A stretch of 64,000 nt of DNA from Oscillospiraceae bacterium (GTDB lineage: Bacteria > Bacillota > Clostridia > Oscillospirales > Oscillospiraceae). Shown here in pieces: positions 1 through 8,436 of this stretch. The notes below the pieces were generated by a model that saw only the letters and a program-made list of their open reading frames with translations, searched no databases and was not told where the DNA came from. The position numbers and the translations under genes were made by a program. The first letter of the stretch is position 1. Each line of letters starts with the position of its first letter. The stretch is taken from contig JAISHS010000035.1 in assembly GCA_031262405.1 (NCBI GenBank), positions 35,094 to 99,093 of the forward strand, in the 5' to 3' direction.

Positions 1-49
1 TTATCCCGTGAACATTATATCTAAAATGAGCACCACCACAACTTCGGGG

Positions 50-120
50 TTGCAAACCTAAAGCAATTCGGGTATAATATCTGTAGTGACAGTAGCAGAT
101 ATTATACCCGAATTGCTTTA
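50..120 (+). promoter_or_regulatory. Promoter with 24-bp palindromic operator of the toxin-antitoxin pair
   Basis: A TTGCAA box (50-55) lies 17 bases before TATAAT (73-78), a near-consensus sigma-A promoter. The -10 is embedded in a perfect 24-bp inverted repeat with arms 59-82 and 97-120 and a 14-base spacer. Transcription should begin near 85, so only the right arm would be in the mRNA. This makes a protein-bound operator more likely than an RNA hairpin. Autoregulation by the antitoxin is usual for Phd/YefM systems; its binding here is inferred. Confidence 0.75.
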
Positions 121-143
121 TACCATTTAGGGAGGATTTTCAA

Positions 144-431
144 ATGCCGAATATCAGATCCAGCACTGACCTGCGTAACAGCTACAACGAAATCTCCGAG
201 CTCTGCCACGAGCGTTGCGAGCCCATCTTCATTACGAGGAACGGGCGCGGCGACCTCGCGGTGATGAGCATTGAAGCGTATGACAAAATTACAGGCCGTG
301 ACGAGCTTTACCGCTTACTTGAAGAGGGAAGGCAAGACCGTCTTGCCGGTCGCACCATGCCGTTTGATGACGCCATGGCTGCGATATACAAAGAGATGGA
401 GGGCTGGAATGTTCAAGCTGCATCTAACTGA
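144..431 (+). CDS. Phd/YefM-family antitoxin
   Basis: This 95-residue protein has the Phd/YefM layout. The N-terminal DNA-binding part starts MPNIRSSTDLRNSYNEI, the central strand reads EPIFITRNGRGDLAVMS, and an acidic helical tail follows that would wrap the toxin. The start has a strong ribosome site (GGGAGGA, 130-136). Its 3' end overlaps the toxin start by 23 bases, so the two are probably translationally coupled. Phd-family antitoxins neutralise the partner toxin by direct binding and repress their own promoter together with it. The palindrome just upstream is the obvious operator. The family call is from sequence pattern; activity is not shown. Confidence 0.88.
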   Translation: MPNIRSSTDLRNSYNEISELCHERCEPIFITRNGRGDLAVMSIEAYDKITGRDELYRLLEEGRQDRLAGRTMPFDDAMAAIYKEMEGWNVQAASN

Positions 432-717
432 CAATGGCAAACGGGACATTCTTGAAATCGGTTGGTACATTTACGAACAGCTTGATAGTCCCGTTGCCGC
501 AATTAACACCGTGGAAAAAATAGAAGTCGCAATCCGGAAGATTCCGGACAATCCGTATATCTACCCAAAGGTACGCGACGACCGACTGGCCGCTATGGGA
601 TATCGGTCAGTCGTTATAAATAACTACGTCGCATTTTTTGTGATTGACGAGGCTGCCAAGATTGTCAGCATTGACCGCGTTATATACGGCAGGCGCGACT
701 GGGCGCATATCCTTTAA
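409..717 (+). CDS. RelE/ParE-superfamily toxin
   Basis: This 102-residue basic protein starts at ATG 409, with GGAGG seven bases upstream inside the antitoxin gene. A longer open frame begins upstream but has no reason to be used. The C-terminal pattern, a hydrophobic strand (VAFFVID) then IVSIDRVIYGRRDW, is typical of ParE/RelE toxins, which end in a conserved R-V-x-x-x-R-D/R-x-W element. RelE members cleave ribosome-bound mRNA and ParE members poison gyrase. Which applies cannot be told here. The order antitoxin then overlapping toxin is standard for type II systems. Confidence 0.85.
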   Translation: MFKLHLTDNGKRDILEIGWYIYEQLDSPVAAINTVEKIEVAIRKIPDNPYIYPKVRDDRLAAMGYRSVVINNYVAFFVIDEAAKIVSIDRVIYGRRDWAHIL

Positions 718-743
718 AACTATGACATAAAGCAGGTGCCGCT

Positions 744-1619
744 ATGAAAAAACTACTCTCCGACCTAAGCCTAAAGAACATCGCCCTGCTCATCGCCGCC
801 GGTGCTGTTAACGCCGTTGCCGTCACGATGTTTCTAGCTCCGGTGGGGCTTTATGACAGCGGCTTCTCCGGCACCGCGATTCTGCTCTGGAAGGTAACCC
901 CGCCGCAGCTCACGCTCTCTATTTTTCTGGTGGTGCTCAACTTCCCCTTTTTCCTGTACGCCCACAGAAAGCTGGGCTTCTCCTTCACGGTCTATTCCCT
1001 CCTGACGATAGGTACATACTCGGCGGTCTCGTTCCTAATAACCAACGTGCTCCCTATAGACGTTGCGGCAAGCTCGCCCTTTGTCGGCACGGACCTGCTG
1101 CTCTGCGCCGTTTTCGGCGGGCTGCTATCCGGAATCGGCTCCGGTATGGCCGTGAGATATGGCGGCGCCATGGACGGCGTGGACGCGATGGCGAGCCTGT
1201 TTGCAAAATCGCTGGGCGTTTCGGTGGGAACCTTTGTGATGGCATACAACGTGGTTTTATATGTCATCGCAGCTATAGTAATGCGCAGCTGGTCTCTGCC
1301 GCTGTATTCCGTCCTCGCCTATATGATGGCAATAAAGACGGTAGACTTTATCACCGAGGGTTTCGACAAGGAAAAATACGCGATGATCATCTGCCGCGAC
1401 CCCGACGCGGCGGCAGCCGCCCTGACGGAGGCCTTCGGCCACGGCGTCACCATGATAGACATTGTCGGCGGCTATTCCTCAAAAGAGGGCAAAATGCTAT
1501 ACTTCGTCGTGAACCGCTTCCAAATCACAAAAATGGTAGGCATAATCCGCGCCATAGACCCCAAGGCCTTCGTCACCATCTCCGAGGTCTCGGACGTCAT
1601 GAACCGCTTTCCGGACTAA
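744..1619 (+). CDS. YitT-family membrane protein (DUF161/DUF2179)
   Basis: The 291-residue protein begins with about five to six hydrophobic segments (N-terminal KNIALLIAAGAVNAVAVTMF, then glycine-rich repeats around residues 120-150 with GSGMAVRYGGAMDGVD). It ends in a soluble domain of about 85 residues (from YAMIICRD) that matches the DUF2179 domain of the YitT family. Members are common in Firmicutes. Their substrate is not established, although a transport role is often assumed. It starts 26 bases after the toxin gene but has its own ribosome site, and may or may not share that transcript. Length and architecture are normal for the family. Confidence 0.85.
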   Translation: MKKLLSDLSLKNIALLIAAGAVNAVAVTMFLAPVGLYDSGFSGTAILLWKVTPPQLTLSIFLVVLNFPFFLYAHRKLGFSFTVYSLLTIGTYSAVSFLITNVLPIDVAASSPFVGTDLLLCAVFGGLLSGIGSGMAVRYGGAMDGVDAMASLFAKSLGVSVGTFVMAYNVVLYVIAAIVMRSWSLPLYSVLAYMMAIKTVDFITEGFDKEKYAMIICRDPDAAAAALTEAFGHGVTMIDIVGGYSSKEGKMLYFVVNRFQITKMVGIIRAIDPKAFVTISEVSDVMNRFPD

Positions 1620-1632
1620 ACTGAAAATTAAA

Positions 1633-1660
1633 TTGCATTTACATACAAATATGATATACT
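1633..1660 (+). promoter_or_regulatory. Sigma-A-type promoter for the DUF2156/GNAT pair
   Basis: TTGCAT at 1633-1638 and TATACT at 1655-1660 are separated by 16 bases in an AT-rich gap, 33 bases before the next start codon. Seen directly; activity is inferred. Confidence 0.55.
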
Positions 1661-1692
1661 TTCCTTAATAATTAATCGAGGTAGCTTTTCGA

Positions 1693-2619
1693 ATGCTAGA
1701 TATGCAGATCCCCGCTTCACTAAATTTCAAAAAACTCACGCCGGAGGACAAGCCTTGGGTGGACGAGCTGGTTTTGCCCTGCTCGTCGCGCAGCGCCGAC
1801 TTCAATTTCGGCAGTCTCTTCCTCTGGGACAGCCTTTTTTCACCCACCGTGGCGGTCTTGGGCGGCCGCCTTATCGTCAAGGCTCAGCGGCGGGGTGAGA
1901 TTTTTTTCTCCTTTCCGGTCGGCTGCGGGGAGCTTGCCCCGGCTGTGGATGCAATTTTGGCGTGCGCCCGCGCCGAGGGTCTTGCCTGCACAATTCGCGG
2001 CGTCGAGGAAAAGGGAATCGAGCAGCTCGAGTCCGCCTTCCCCGGCCGCTTTCGCTTTGAGGAGGACCGCGCCGCCGCCGACTATATCTATTCCGCCGAG
2101 GCTCTGGCGACGCTTTCGGGAAAGGCTCTCCACGCCAAGCGCAACCACATAAACACCCTCGAGCGCTCAATGATTTGGCGCTTCGAGACCCTCGAGCGCC
2201 GCCATTTTGACGCCTGCCGTGAGCTTCTGGAGACTTGGTACGACTCAAACGTTGTTGTAAACGACTTAGGGCTGCACGAAAACCGCGCGCTCAATCGCGC
2301 CTTTGAGTTCTATGAGCAGCTGGGACTGCTGGGCGGTGCGCTCTTTGTGGAGGACAGCCTCGTCGCCTTCACAATGGGCGAGCTTGTCGCCGCCGATGCG
2401 CTTGACGTCCACTTCGAAAAGGCGGACGCCTCCCTGCCCGGCGCCTATCCGCTCATAAACCGCGAGTTCGCGCGGCGGGCACTCTCAGTCTATCCCGAGC
2501 TAAAATACATAAACCGCGAGGAGGACATGGGTCTGGAAAACCTGCGCCGCGCGAAAATGAGCTACCGCCCCGCATACATCCTGCGCAAATTCGTCGCGAG
2601 GGAGATTGAAGCAAAATGA
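1693..2619 (+). CDS. DUF2156 (phosphatidylglycerol lysyltransferase C-terminal-like) protein
   Basis: This 308-residue soluble protein resembles the DUF2156 domain, a double GNAT-like fold found at the C terminus of MprF and also free-standing in many Clostridia. Supporting stretches are the N-terminal ADFNFGSLFLW, the central SGKALHAKRNHINTLER, and the C-terminal LKYINREEDMGLENLRRAK. MprF transfers lysine from lysyl-tRNA to phosphatidylglycerol. Free-standing members have no membrane domain and no proven substrate. The gene overlaps the following acetyltransferase by four bases (ATGA), so the two are translationally coupled and probably act together. An ATG three codons in is an alternative start. 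Confidence 0.82.
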   Translation: MLDMQIPASLNFKKLTPEDKPWVDELVLPCSSRSADFNFGSLFLWDSLFSPTVAVLGGRLIVKAQRRGEIFFSFPVGCGELAPAVDAILACARAEGLACTIRGVEEKGIEQLESAFPGRFRFEEDRAAADYIYSAEALATLSGKALHAKRNHINTLERSMIWRFETLERRHFDACRELLETWYDSNVVVNDLGLHENRALNRAFEFYEQLGLLGGALFVEDSLVAFTMGELVAADALDVHFEKADASLPGAYPLINREFARRALSVYPELKYINREEDMGLENLRRAKMSYRPAYILRKFVAREIEAK

Positions 2620-3434
2620 CGGCTGAATCGGCGCGTCGAGCGGAGAATTTCGAATTAGAGGATATAATTCGTCTCTGGAGTATCTGCTTCGGCGATAGTC
2701 CGGAGCTTGTCCGGCAGCTTTACGCCGCTTGCAGTCTTCTCGAGACGACCTTCGTCGCGGGCAGTCCCCCCGACGCTATGATGACGGCCTTTGATGGGCT
2801 GAGCCTTTCCGGGCGGCGCGCGTCATATATTTACGCGCTGTGCACGAGGCCGGAAAAGCGCGGGCGGGGACTCGCCGGTGCCGTCCTGAGCCGCATAATT
2901 GACGAAAGCTTCGCGCGCGGCACGCAGCTTGTCTGCCTGCATCCGGCGAGCCTCTCTCTCTGGCGTTGGTACCGCGACGCCAAGGGCTTTAAGCCGCTCA
3001 TTCTGGCGCAGCCTCGCGAAATTGAGCCGCTCCCCGCTGCGGACGGAACTGTCCGGGAAATATCCGCCGAGGAGTTTATTATCCTTTCCGGAGAATTTCC
3101 CGATTTAAACTATCCGCTCCCACTGCTCCGTGCGCAAGACTTGTTTTGGCGCGACGGCTCGGGCGCGTTTCTCGCGCTCGAGAGCGGGGGAGTCCGGGCA
3201 CTGGCTCTCGCAAAAGCGCGCGGCGACGCGCTTTTGCTCAAGCAGCTCTGTGCGCCCCCGAACGCCGAGCGCGCTCTTGCCACCCTCGCCGCGCGTCACT
3301 TCGGCCTGCCCCGCGTAAGCCTCCTCGCGCCCGTCACCCCATCCCGCGACGCTTTACCGGATTTGTGCTATGTCACAAACGACCCTGATTTTATCCCCGA
3401 CCACAATTTCGTGTTCCCATTTCTGCTGGATTAA
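2616..3434 (+). CDS. GNAT-family N-acetyltransferase coupled to the DUF2156 gene
   Basis: The 272-residue protein carries a GNAT acetyl-CoA binding signature near residues 68-90 (YIYALCTRPEKRGRGLAGAV), the R/Q-x-x-G-x-G/A loop that holds the pyrophosphate of CoA. A more diverged second half follows, as in Eis-like two-part acetyltransferases. Its start codon overlaps the stop of the DUF2156 gene. This conserved-looking pair suggests both modify one substrate, possibly an aminoacyl group, a lipid or the envelope, but nothing in the sequence identifies it. Confidence 0.8.
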   Translation: MTAESARRAENFELEDIIRLWSICFGDSPELVRQLYAACSLLETTFVAGSPPDAMMTAFDGLSLSGRRASYIYALCTRPEKRGRGLAGAVLSRIIDESFARGTQLVCLHPASLSLWRWYRDAKGFKPLILAQPREIEPLPAADGTVREISAEEFIILSGEFPDLNYPLPLLRAQDLFWRDGSGAFLALESGGVRALALAKARGDALLLKQLCAPPNAERALATLAARHFGLPRVSLLAPVTPSRDALPDLCYVTNDPDFIPDHNFVFPFLLD

Positions 3435-3439
3435 AAATA

Positions 3440-3500
3440 TTGTCGCCTCAAGGCGACTCCTTCTATCTATTATCTTTTATCTTCTATCTATTATCTGCAG
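3440..3500. repeat. Convergent-gene hairpin plus GCAGATAATAGATA-type repeat
   Basis: Between the convergent genes is a GTCGCCT/AGGCGAC hairpin (about 3442-3457). After it comes a run of CTATCTATTATCT units that continues into the last codons of the protease gene on the minus strand. The same unit occurs at about 21981, 56318, 56461, 62571 and 63400. It supplies the final residues (IIDRR) and the stop of the next gene. Confidence 0.65.
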
Positions 3501-4094
3501 CACCAGCAGCCATGCCCCTGCTGCGACCAGTGCCACGCCCATCCCGTCTCCAATCAACGCCACTCCCGCGCCGAGGAGCGCAAGTGCGCTCAGGACGCCG
3601 GTAGCTTTAACAATTCTTTTCGCTGTAGCCTCCGGCAGGGCGAAGCAGAGCGCCGCCAAAAGCGCCCTGCCTCCATCGAGAGGCAGCGCGGGCAGCAGAT
3701 TAAACACATTGAGCACCAGCGACGAGCCGGCGACCATGAGCAGATAGTCGCTCTTGAGAGCCGCGCCGCAAACGGCGCAGAGCTTGGCAAAGCTAAGCCC
3801 CGCAACGGGACCCGCGAGCGCGCAGACGAGCTTAGATATCCCGACAAGCTCGCCGCTGTAATCCAGCCGAAAGCCCGTAATCGTAGCCTCGAGCGCGCGC
3901 GGGGGAGCATTCGCCGCGACGAGCGCCCCCATGTGCGCCAGCTCATGTATGGCGGCGGCGGGAAAAATCGCCCCGGCCATACCGGAGCCGTCGAAGTAAC
4001 ACACAAGCGCAAAGAGCGCCGCGAAGCCCGCTCCGAAGGAAATTCTAAACGGCGGCAGTGGTCTATGCCAAGCGGGTTTTATTGCGGATTTCAC
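3477..4094 (-). CDS. Site-2-protease-like M50 peptidase (SpoIVFB-like)
   Basis: The 205-residue integral membrane protein has the zinc motif HELAH within AAAIHELAHMG (about residue 50). It also has the second S2P signature NLLPALPLDGGR (about 135-146), which supplies the third zinc ligand in the membrane. The short M50B form with four to six membrane helices is that of SpoIVFB, the protease that activates sigma-K in the mother cell. It starts at a GTG overlapping the stop of the upstream M23 gene by four bases, the same order as spoIVFA-spoIVFB. The last residues come from an intergenic repeat. The sporulation role is inferred from family and pairing. Confidence 0.82.
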   Translation of the reverse strand: MKSAIKPAWHRPLPPFRISFGAGFAALFALVCYFDGSGMAGAIFPAAAIHELAHMGALVAANAPPRALEATITGFRLDYSGELVGISKLVCALAGPVAGLSFAKLCAVCGAALKSDYLLMVAGSSLVLNVFNLLPALPLDGGRALLAALCFALPEATAKRIVKATGVLSALALLGAGVALIGDGMGVALVAAGAWLLVLQIIDRR

Positions 4095-5020
4095 AGATAA
4101 AACTCCGGGTTCAGATTCTTGTCGTTATATTCCAGCTCAAAGTGCAGATGCGGCCCCGTCACGTCCCCGGTCGCCCCGACGAGCGCGACGATCTGACCCA
4201 GCTCCACCGTGTCGCCGTAGCCGACGTTCAGCTCGCTGCAATGCGCATAGAGGCTCGTGAAGCCGCCCCCGTGGTCGATTATGAGCGTCAGCCCGAAGCC
4301 GTCAAACTCCTGCGCCGCGATGACCGTCCCCGCCGCGAAAGCGGTGATATAGTCCCCCGTCCAGGCCTCAAAATCCGCCCCGTAGTGGAAGCGAACCTCG
4401 TTATGTATGGGGTGCAGCCGATAGCCGAAGGCGGAGGTGTAGCCGATGGCGACGGGCGAGGCATATTTAAAGGGCAGCACCACCGGCTCTAAACAGACCC
4501 TGTCCGGAATCTCAAGCTCGGTGAAGGCCGCTTGAGTCTCCACAAAGGCGCTTATCTTCTCGCTCAAAATCGCCATCAGATCCGGCGAGGGCTCAGGCCC
4601 CGGCTCGGGCGAGGGCTCAGGCTCCGGTTCCGGTTCAAGCGAGGGCTCCGGCGGCTCCTCCGGAATGGGCGATTCGGCCTCCGGCGGGAAGAAGCCCTCG
4701 AAGGAAATGTTCGACGTGCCGGAGAGATTTGCGTCAATCATCCGCTCGAGCTCAAAGCCCTCTGCCGTCAGCACCAACTCCGGCGAAGAGGCGGGCGCGG
4801 GCGGGTTTTTTTTCGCGCCGCCCTTTTCCCAGGCATAGACAAGCTCATCGCCTCCGGCGAGAGTTTTTCCCAGCGCGAGTATGTCCTGAGCAAGCGCTTC
4901 ACCCTGCTCGAGCGCGGGACTTATAAAATCCTTTGCCGCATCTGCTGCCTCGGGAAAAGCCGTAAGCGTTGCTCCCGCCAAAAGAAATATCAGCAGAACG
5001 GATAAAATCTTAATTCTCAT
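4091..5020 (-). CDS. Membrane-anchored M23 (LytM) peptidase, SpoIVFA-like
   Basis: This 309-residue protein has an N-terminal signal or anchor segment (residues 1-28) and a helical region. A proline/glutamate-rich repeat linker follows (about 118-145), then a C-terminal M23 domain. The zinc ligands look complete: HYGAD, a later HCSEL, and GPHLHFEL near the C terminus. SpoIVFA of Bacillus is an M23-fold protein that anchors and inhibits SpoIVFB. Coupling to an S2P gene supports the same role, although conserved ligands would allow real endopeptidase activity. A good ribosome site (GAGGG) precedes the start. Confidence 0.8.
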   Translation of the reverse strand: MRIKILSVLLIFLLAGATLTAFPEAADAAKDFISPALEQGEALAQDILALGKTLAGGDELVYAWEKGGAKKNPPAPASSPELVLTAEGFELERMIDANLSGTSNISFEGFFPPEAESPIPEEPPEPSLEPEPEPEPSPEPGPEPSPDLMAILSEKISAFVETQAAFTELEIPDRVCLEPVVLPFKYASPVAIGYTSAFGYRLHPIHNEVRFHYGADFEAWTGDYITAFAAGTVIAAQEFDGFGLTLIIDHGGGFTSLYAHCSELNVGYGDTVELGQIVALVGATGDVTGPHLHFELEYNDKNLNPEFYL

Positions 5021-5054
5021 TTATTTCCCTCTTTAATTCTCAGCGAAAAAGTGA

Positions 5055-5191
5055 TATACTGTTTTTTGAACGGTTTGCGCAACCGACAGTTGATTTAAAA
5101 AATTGCTTCGCAATTTTGATAAGTCGCTCGTTCCTCTCGCTTTGTTATCGCAGACCGCTGCGGCGGCTAAGCACTAACTGACATTAGTGCT
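5055..5191 (+). promoter_or_regulatory. Probable argH promoter and structured leader
   Basis: A TATACT box (5055-5060) starts a gap of about 200 bases before argH. The gap holds two hairpins: an eight-base stem at 5099-5117 (loop TTC) and an eight-base stem at 5170-5191. I recognise no riboswitch or T-box. No clear -35 is seen. Confidence 0.35.
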
Positions 5192-5263
5192 CAAGCAAAC
5201 ATAATACTCCCACTTAACTGCGCAATCCCGCGAAATGCCACGAACACATCGGAGGTACATACA

Positions 5264-6649
5264 GTGAAGCTTTGGTCGTCACGCTTTGAAAAAAACACCG
5301 CCGCGCTCACGGACGAGCTTAACGCCAGCATCGGCTTTGACTGCCGCCTGTATCGTCAGGACATTTTGGGAAGCCTCGCCCACTGTGCGATGCTGCGCAA
5401 AACCGGCATAATCACTGGCGAGGACGCCGAAAAAATCATCCGCGGTCTTAACGAAATTCTCGCGGATATGGTTTCCGGCGCTCTTACCTTCGGACAGGAC
5501 GCCGAGGACGTCCACATGGCGATCGAGGGCGAGCTTACGCGCCGTATCGGTAAGGCGGGGGGCAGACTTCACACCGCCCGCAGCCGTAACGATCAGGTCG
5601 CGCTGGACCTTCGCCTCTATTTAAAAGAAGAGATAACCACCATCCGCACTATGGCTCTCGCGCTGCTGGAGGCTCTCGCGGATATCGCCGCGCAAAACCT
5701 TGATACCGTAATGCCCGCCTACACTCATCTCCAGCGCGCCCAGCCGACTACCTTTGCCCATGTCGCGATGGCCTATGCCAATATGCTCCGGCGGGACATC
5801 CTCCGGCTGGAGGATTGCCTCGAGAGAATGGACGAGTGCCCCTTGGGCAGCGGCGCTGCGACCTCGACGACTTATCCCATTGACCGCGCTTTCGTCGCCG
5901 AAGCGCTCGGCTTTGCCCGTGTGACTCAAAACAGCATGGACGCCGTCTCTGACCGCGACTTCTCTATAGAGCTTATGAGCGACCTGTCTATACTTATGAT
6001 GCACTTGTCCCGCTTTTCTGAGGAAATCATCCTCTGGTGCAGCTGGGAATTTCGCTTCGCGGAGCTGGACGACGCCTATTCCACGGGCTCCTCTATCATG
6101 CCGCAGAAGAAAAACCCCGACATAGCGGAACTTGTCAGGGGAAAAACGGGTCGAATCTATGGCGACCTCATAACGCTGCTCACGGTTATGAAGGGTCTGC
6201 CGCTGGCTTATAACAAGGATATGCAGGAGGATAAGGAGCCGGTTTTCGACGCCTGCGACACGGTCAAAAAGTGCCTGCCCGTTTTCACCGATATGCTCCT
6301 CACTATGAAACTCTTGCCGGAGAATATGCGCCGCGCCGCAGCGGGCGGCTTCATAAACGCGACGGACTGTGCGGACTATCTGACGAAAAGGGGGCTACCC
6401 TTCCGCGAGGCTTACGGCGTCGTCGGCGCACTCGTAAAAGCCTGCTCCCGAGAGGGAAAAACGCTCGAAACCCTCACGCTCGAGGAATATCGGCAGGTTA
6501 GCCCCCTCTTCGAGTCCGACATTTTTGACGCCATCAGCCTCGAGCGCTGCGTAGGGGCTAGGCGTGTCCCCGGCGGCCCCGCCCCCGAGAGCGTTTTAGA
6601 GCAGATCGCCTATATCCGCTCCTTTATCTCTGAGCGTACACAAGACTAA
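5264..6649 (+). CDS. argH: Argininosuccinate lyase
   Basis: This 461-residue enzyme of the fumarase/aspartase superfamily cleaves argininosuccinate to arginine and fumarate, the last step of arginine synthesis. The superfamily signature GSSIMPQKKNPDIAEL (about residues 275-290) carries the catalytic serine loop. The other family blocks HTARSRNDQVALD (about 103) and THLQRAQP (about 155) are intact. The length matches ArgH. It starts at GTG after GGAGG at 5251-5255. No argG or other arginine gene is next to it; the following gene is an unrelated secreted protease. Confidence 0.97.
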   Translation: MKLWSSRFEKNTAALTDELNASIGFDCRLYRQDILGSLAHCAMLRKTGIITGEDAEKIIRGLNEILADMVSGALTFGQDAEDVHMAIEGELTRRIGKAGGRLHTARSRNDQVALDLRLYLKEEITTIRTMALALLEALADIAAQNLDTVMPAYTHLQRAQPTTFAHVAMAYANMLRRDILRLEDCLERMDECPLGSGAATSTTYPIDRAFVAEALGFARVTQNSMDAVSDRDFSIELMSDLSILMMHLSRFSEEIILWCSWEFRFAELDDAYSTGSSIMPQKKNPDIAELVRGKTGRIYGDLITLLTVMKGLPLAYNKDMQEDKEPVFDACDTVKKCLPVFTDMLLTMKLLPENMRRAAAGGFINATDCADYLTKRGLPFREAYGVVGALVKACSREGKTLETLTLEEYRQVSPLFESDIFDAISLERCVGARRVPGGPAPESVLEQIAYIRSFISERTQD

Positions 6650-6672
6650 TATATAGAACTGAGGAAATAATC

Positions 6673-8376
6673 ATGAAGAAACTATCATTTGTCCTAGCCC
6701 TTGTCCTTATCTTCTCCCTGTTCACCCCCGCGATCGCCGAGAGCGCGCCGGACGGAGCCTACATAGTAAAGCTGAGCGGCAGCACCACCGGCGTTTCCCG
6801 CGCCGCCGCCTCCGTCGCGGCGGAAGAGATTTACTCAGACGCGGGGCTCTACCGCGTGGAAAGCTACGAGGACGTTAAAAAGCTCGGCGAGAGCGTCGAA
6901 TATTATGAGCCGGACTCCGTCTCGACGCTTACCGGTGTGACGAACGACTATTTCTCCGATTATCAGTGGCAGCTGGAGTATATGGACGTGCCCGAGGTCT
7001 GGGCGGATGGCTATAACGGCTCCGGCGTGCGCGTCGGGATTATTGACAGCGGCCTGAACACCGGCCACGAGGACCTCAGGGGAATCTCGATAGCCCGGGG
7101 CTACAACACAATTTACAACAACTACGATGTAGTTGACCAGACAGGCCACGGCACCTTCATCTCCGGACTTCTCGGCGCCGCCGTGAATAACCGCTTGGGC
7201 ATCGCCGGGCTTTGCAGCGGCATAACCCTTGTACCCATAAAGTGCTTTGAGGGCGATACAACCAGCACCTCTTACATAATCGAAGGCGTATATGAGGCAA
7301 TTGACCGCTACGACTGCGACGTCATCAACCTCAGCAACGCCACTGACGATAATATCTGGTCCTTTCAAGAGGCCGTGCGCTACGCCGAGTCCAAGGGAGT
7401 TCTTGTCGTCGCCGCCGCCGGAAACGATGGTCAATACGACAACTCCTTGCAATATCCGGCGGCCTATGACGAGGTCATCGGCGTCGGCTCCGTAGATGAG
7501 TGGGGCTATGTCTCCGACTTCTCCCGCAGGAATAACTCCGTCTTTGTAACGGCTCCGGGCGAGGATATCACAAGCCTGTGGCACAACTATTCCGACGAAT
7601 ATTTCCTTCGGGGACAAGGCACCTCTTACGCCGCGCCGATGGTCGCCGCCGCCGGAGCCTATCTCAAGCAGAAAGACAGCTCCGCCGATACTGACCTCTT
7701 TAAGAGCCTGCTGCAAGACAGCGTAATCGACGCGGGCTCTCGCGGCTGGGACAAGAGCTATGGCTACGGTATCCTCAACATGAGCACCTTCATTGACGCC
7801 ATGGATGAGTATTACACCAATGTCGGCACGATTTTCCAAGACGTAAAGAATCACTGGGCAAAGGACGCAATCGGCTTCTGCTATGACAACGGTTGGATGA
7901 ACGGCGTCTCTTCAAATACCTTTGACCCCGACGGCGTCACGAACCGCGCCCAGTTCGTAACCATCCTCTCAAGAGTCTCGGGCGATAGAATCTCCGGCTA
8001 CACTAACTACTTCACGGACGTTCCCGCCGGGAGCTATTACGAACAGCCCGCCGCTTGGGGAGCCGCGACTAAGCTCGTTAACGGTACCTCGTCCACGACC
8101 TTCGGCCCCATGAATATCGTAACGCGTGAGCAGATGGCAACCTTCCTTTACCGCTTCGCTCTGGCTTACGGTATCACCGACGAATACCATGATTACAGGT
8201 CTCTTCAGCCCTATAATGACTTCAACAAGATTTCTGATTACGCATATGAAGCCATGGCCTGGGCGGTAAATCTCGGACTCATAAACGGCGTAACCTCCAC
8301 CACCCTCTCTCCGGGCGGCAACGCCACACGCGCCCAGGTCGCGACAATCATAACGCGTTTCGCCGAGCTGTACTAA
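6673..8376 (+). CDS. Secreted S8 subtilisin-like serine protease with three SLH domains
   Basis: The 567-residue protein has a signal peptide (residues 1-22), a short propeptide-like region and a subtilase domain. The catalytic triad is visible as Asp125 (VGIIDSGLN), His159 (GHGTFISG) and Ser318 (GQGTSYAAP), with oxyanion Asn251. Residues of about 388-567 form three SLH repeats (FQDVKNHWAKDAI and two more), which bind secondary cell-wall polymer and tether the enzyme to the surface. It is an external housekeeping, nutrient or processing protease. The start has only a modest ribosome site (GAGGAAA). Confidence 0.93.
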   Translation: MKKLSFVLALVLIFSLFTPAIAESAPDGAYIVKLSGSTTGVSRAAASVAAEEIYSDAGLYRVESYEDVKKLGESVEYYEPDSVSTLTGVTNDYFSDYQWQLEYMDVPEVWADGYNGSGVRVGIIDSGLNTGHEDLRGISIARGYNTIYNNYDVVDQTGHGTFISGLLGAAVNNRLGIAGLCSGITLVPIKCFEGDTTSTSYIIEGVYEAIDRYDCDVINLSNATDDNIWSFQEAVRYAESKGVLVVAAAGNDGQYDNSLQYPAAYDEVIGVGSVDEWGYVSDFSRRNNSVFVTAPGEDITSLWHNYSDEYFLRGQGTSYAAPMVAAAGAYLKQKDSSADTDLFKSLLQDSVIDAGSRGWDKSYGYGILNMSTFIDAMDEYYTNVGTIFQDVKNHWAKDAIGFCYDNGWMNGVSSNTFDPDGVTNRAQFVTILSRVSGDRISGYTNYFTDVPAGSYYEQPAAWGAATKLVNGTSSTTFGPMNIVTREQMATFLYRFALAYGITDEYHDYRSLQPYNDFNKISDYAYEAMAWAVNLGLINGVTSTTLSPGGNATRAQVATIITRFAELY

Positions 8377-8399
8377 AAACCTCGCAGAGTTTTGCAAAC

Positions 8400-8430
8400 T
8401 GGCGGCAAATGCCTTTGGCATTTGCCGCCA
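8400..8430. terminator. Hairpin between convergent protease and lysin genes
   Basis: A 14-bp stem with a TTT loop (GGCGGCAAATGCC and complement) lies between the ends of the subtilase gene and the phage-type lysin gene. No long U tract follows, so termination strength is uncertain; it could serve both strands. Confidence 0.6.
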
Positions 8431-8436
8431 TATGTA

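Noticed and set aside
5061-5263. T-box or arginine riboswitch before argH
   Set aside because: No T-box sequence or specifier loop; only two simple hairpins are seen.
6835-7854. A 339-codon frame opposite the subtilase
   Set aside because: It is complementary to a gene with a clear catalytic triad, and its translation is valine/alanine-rich without motifs.
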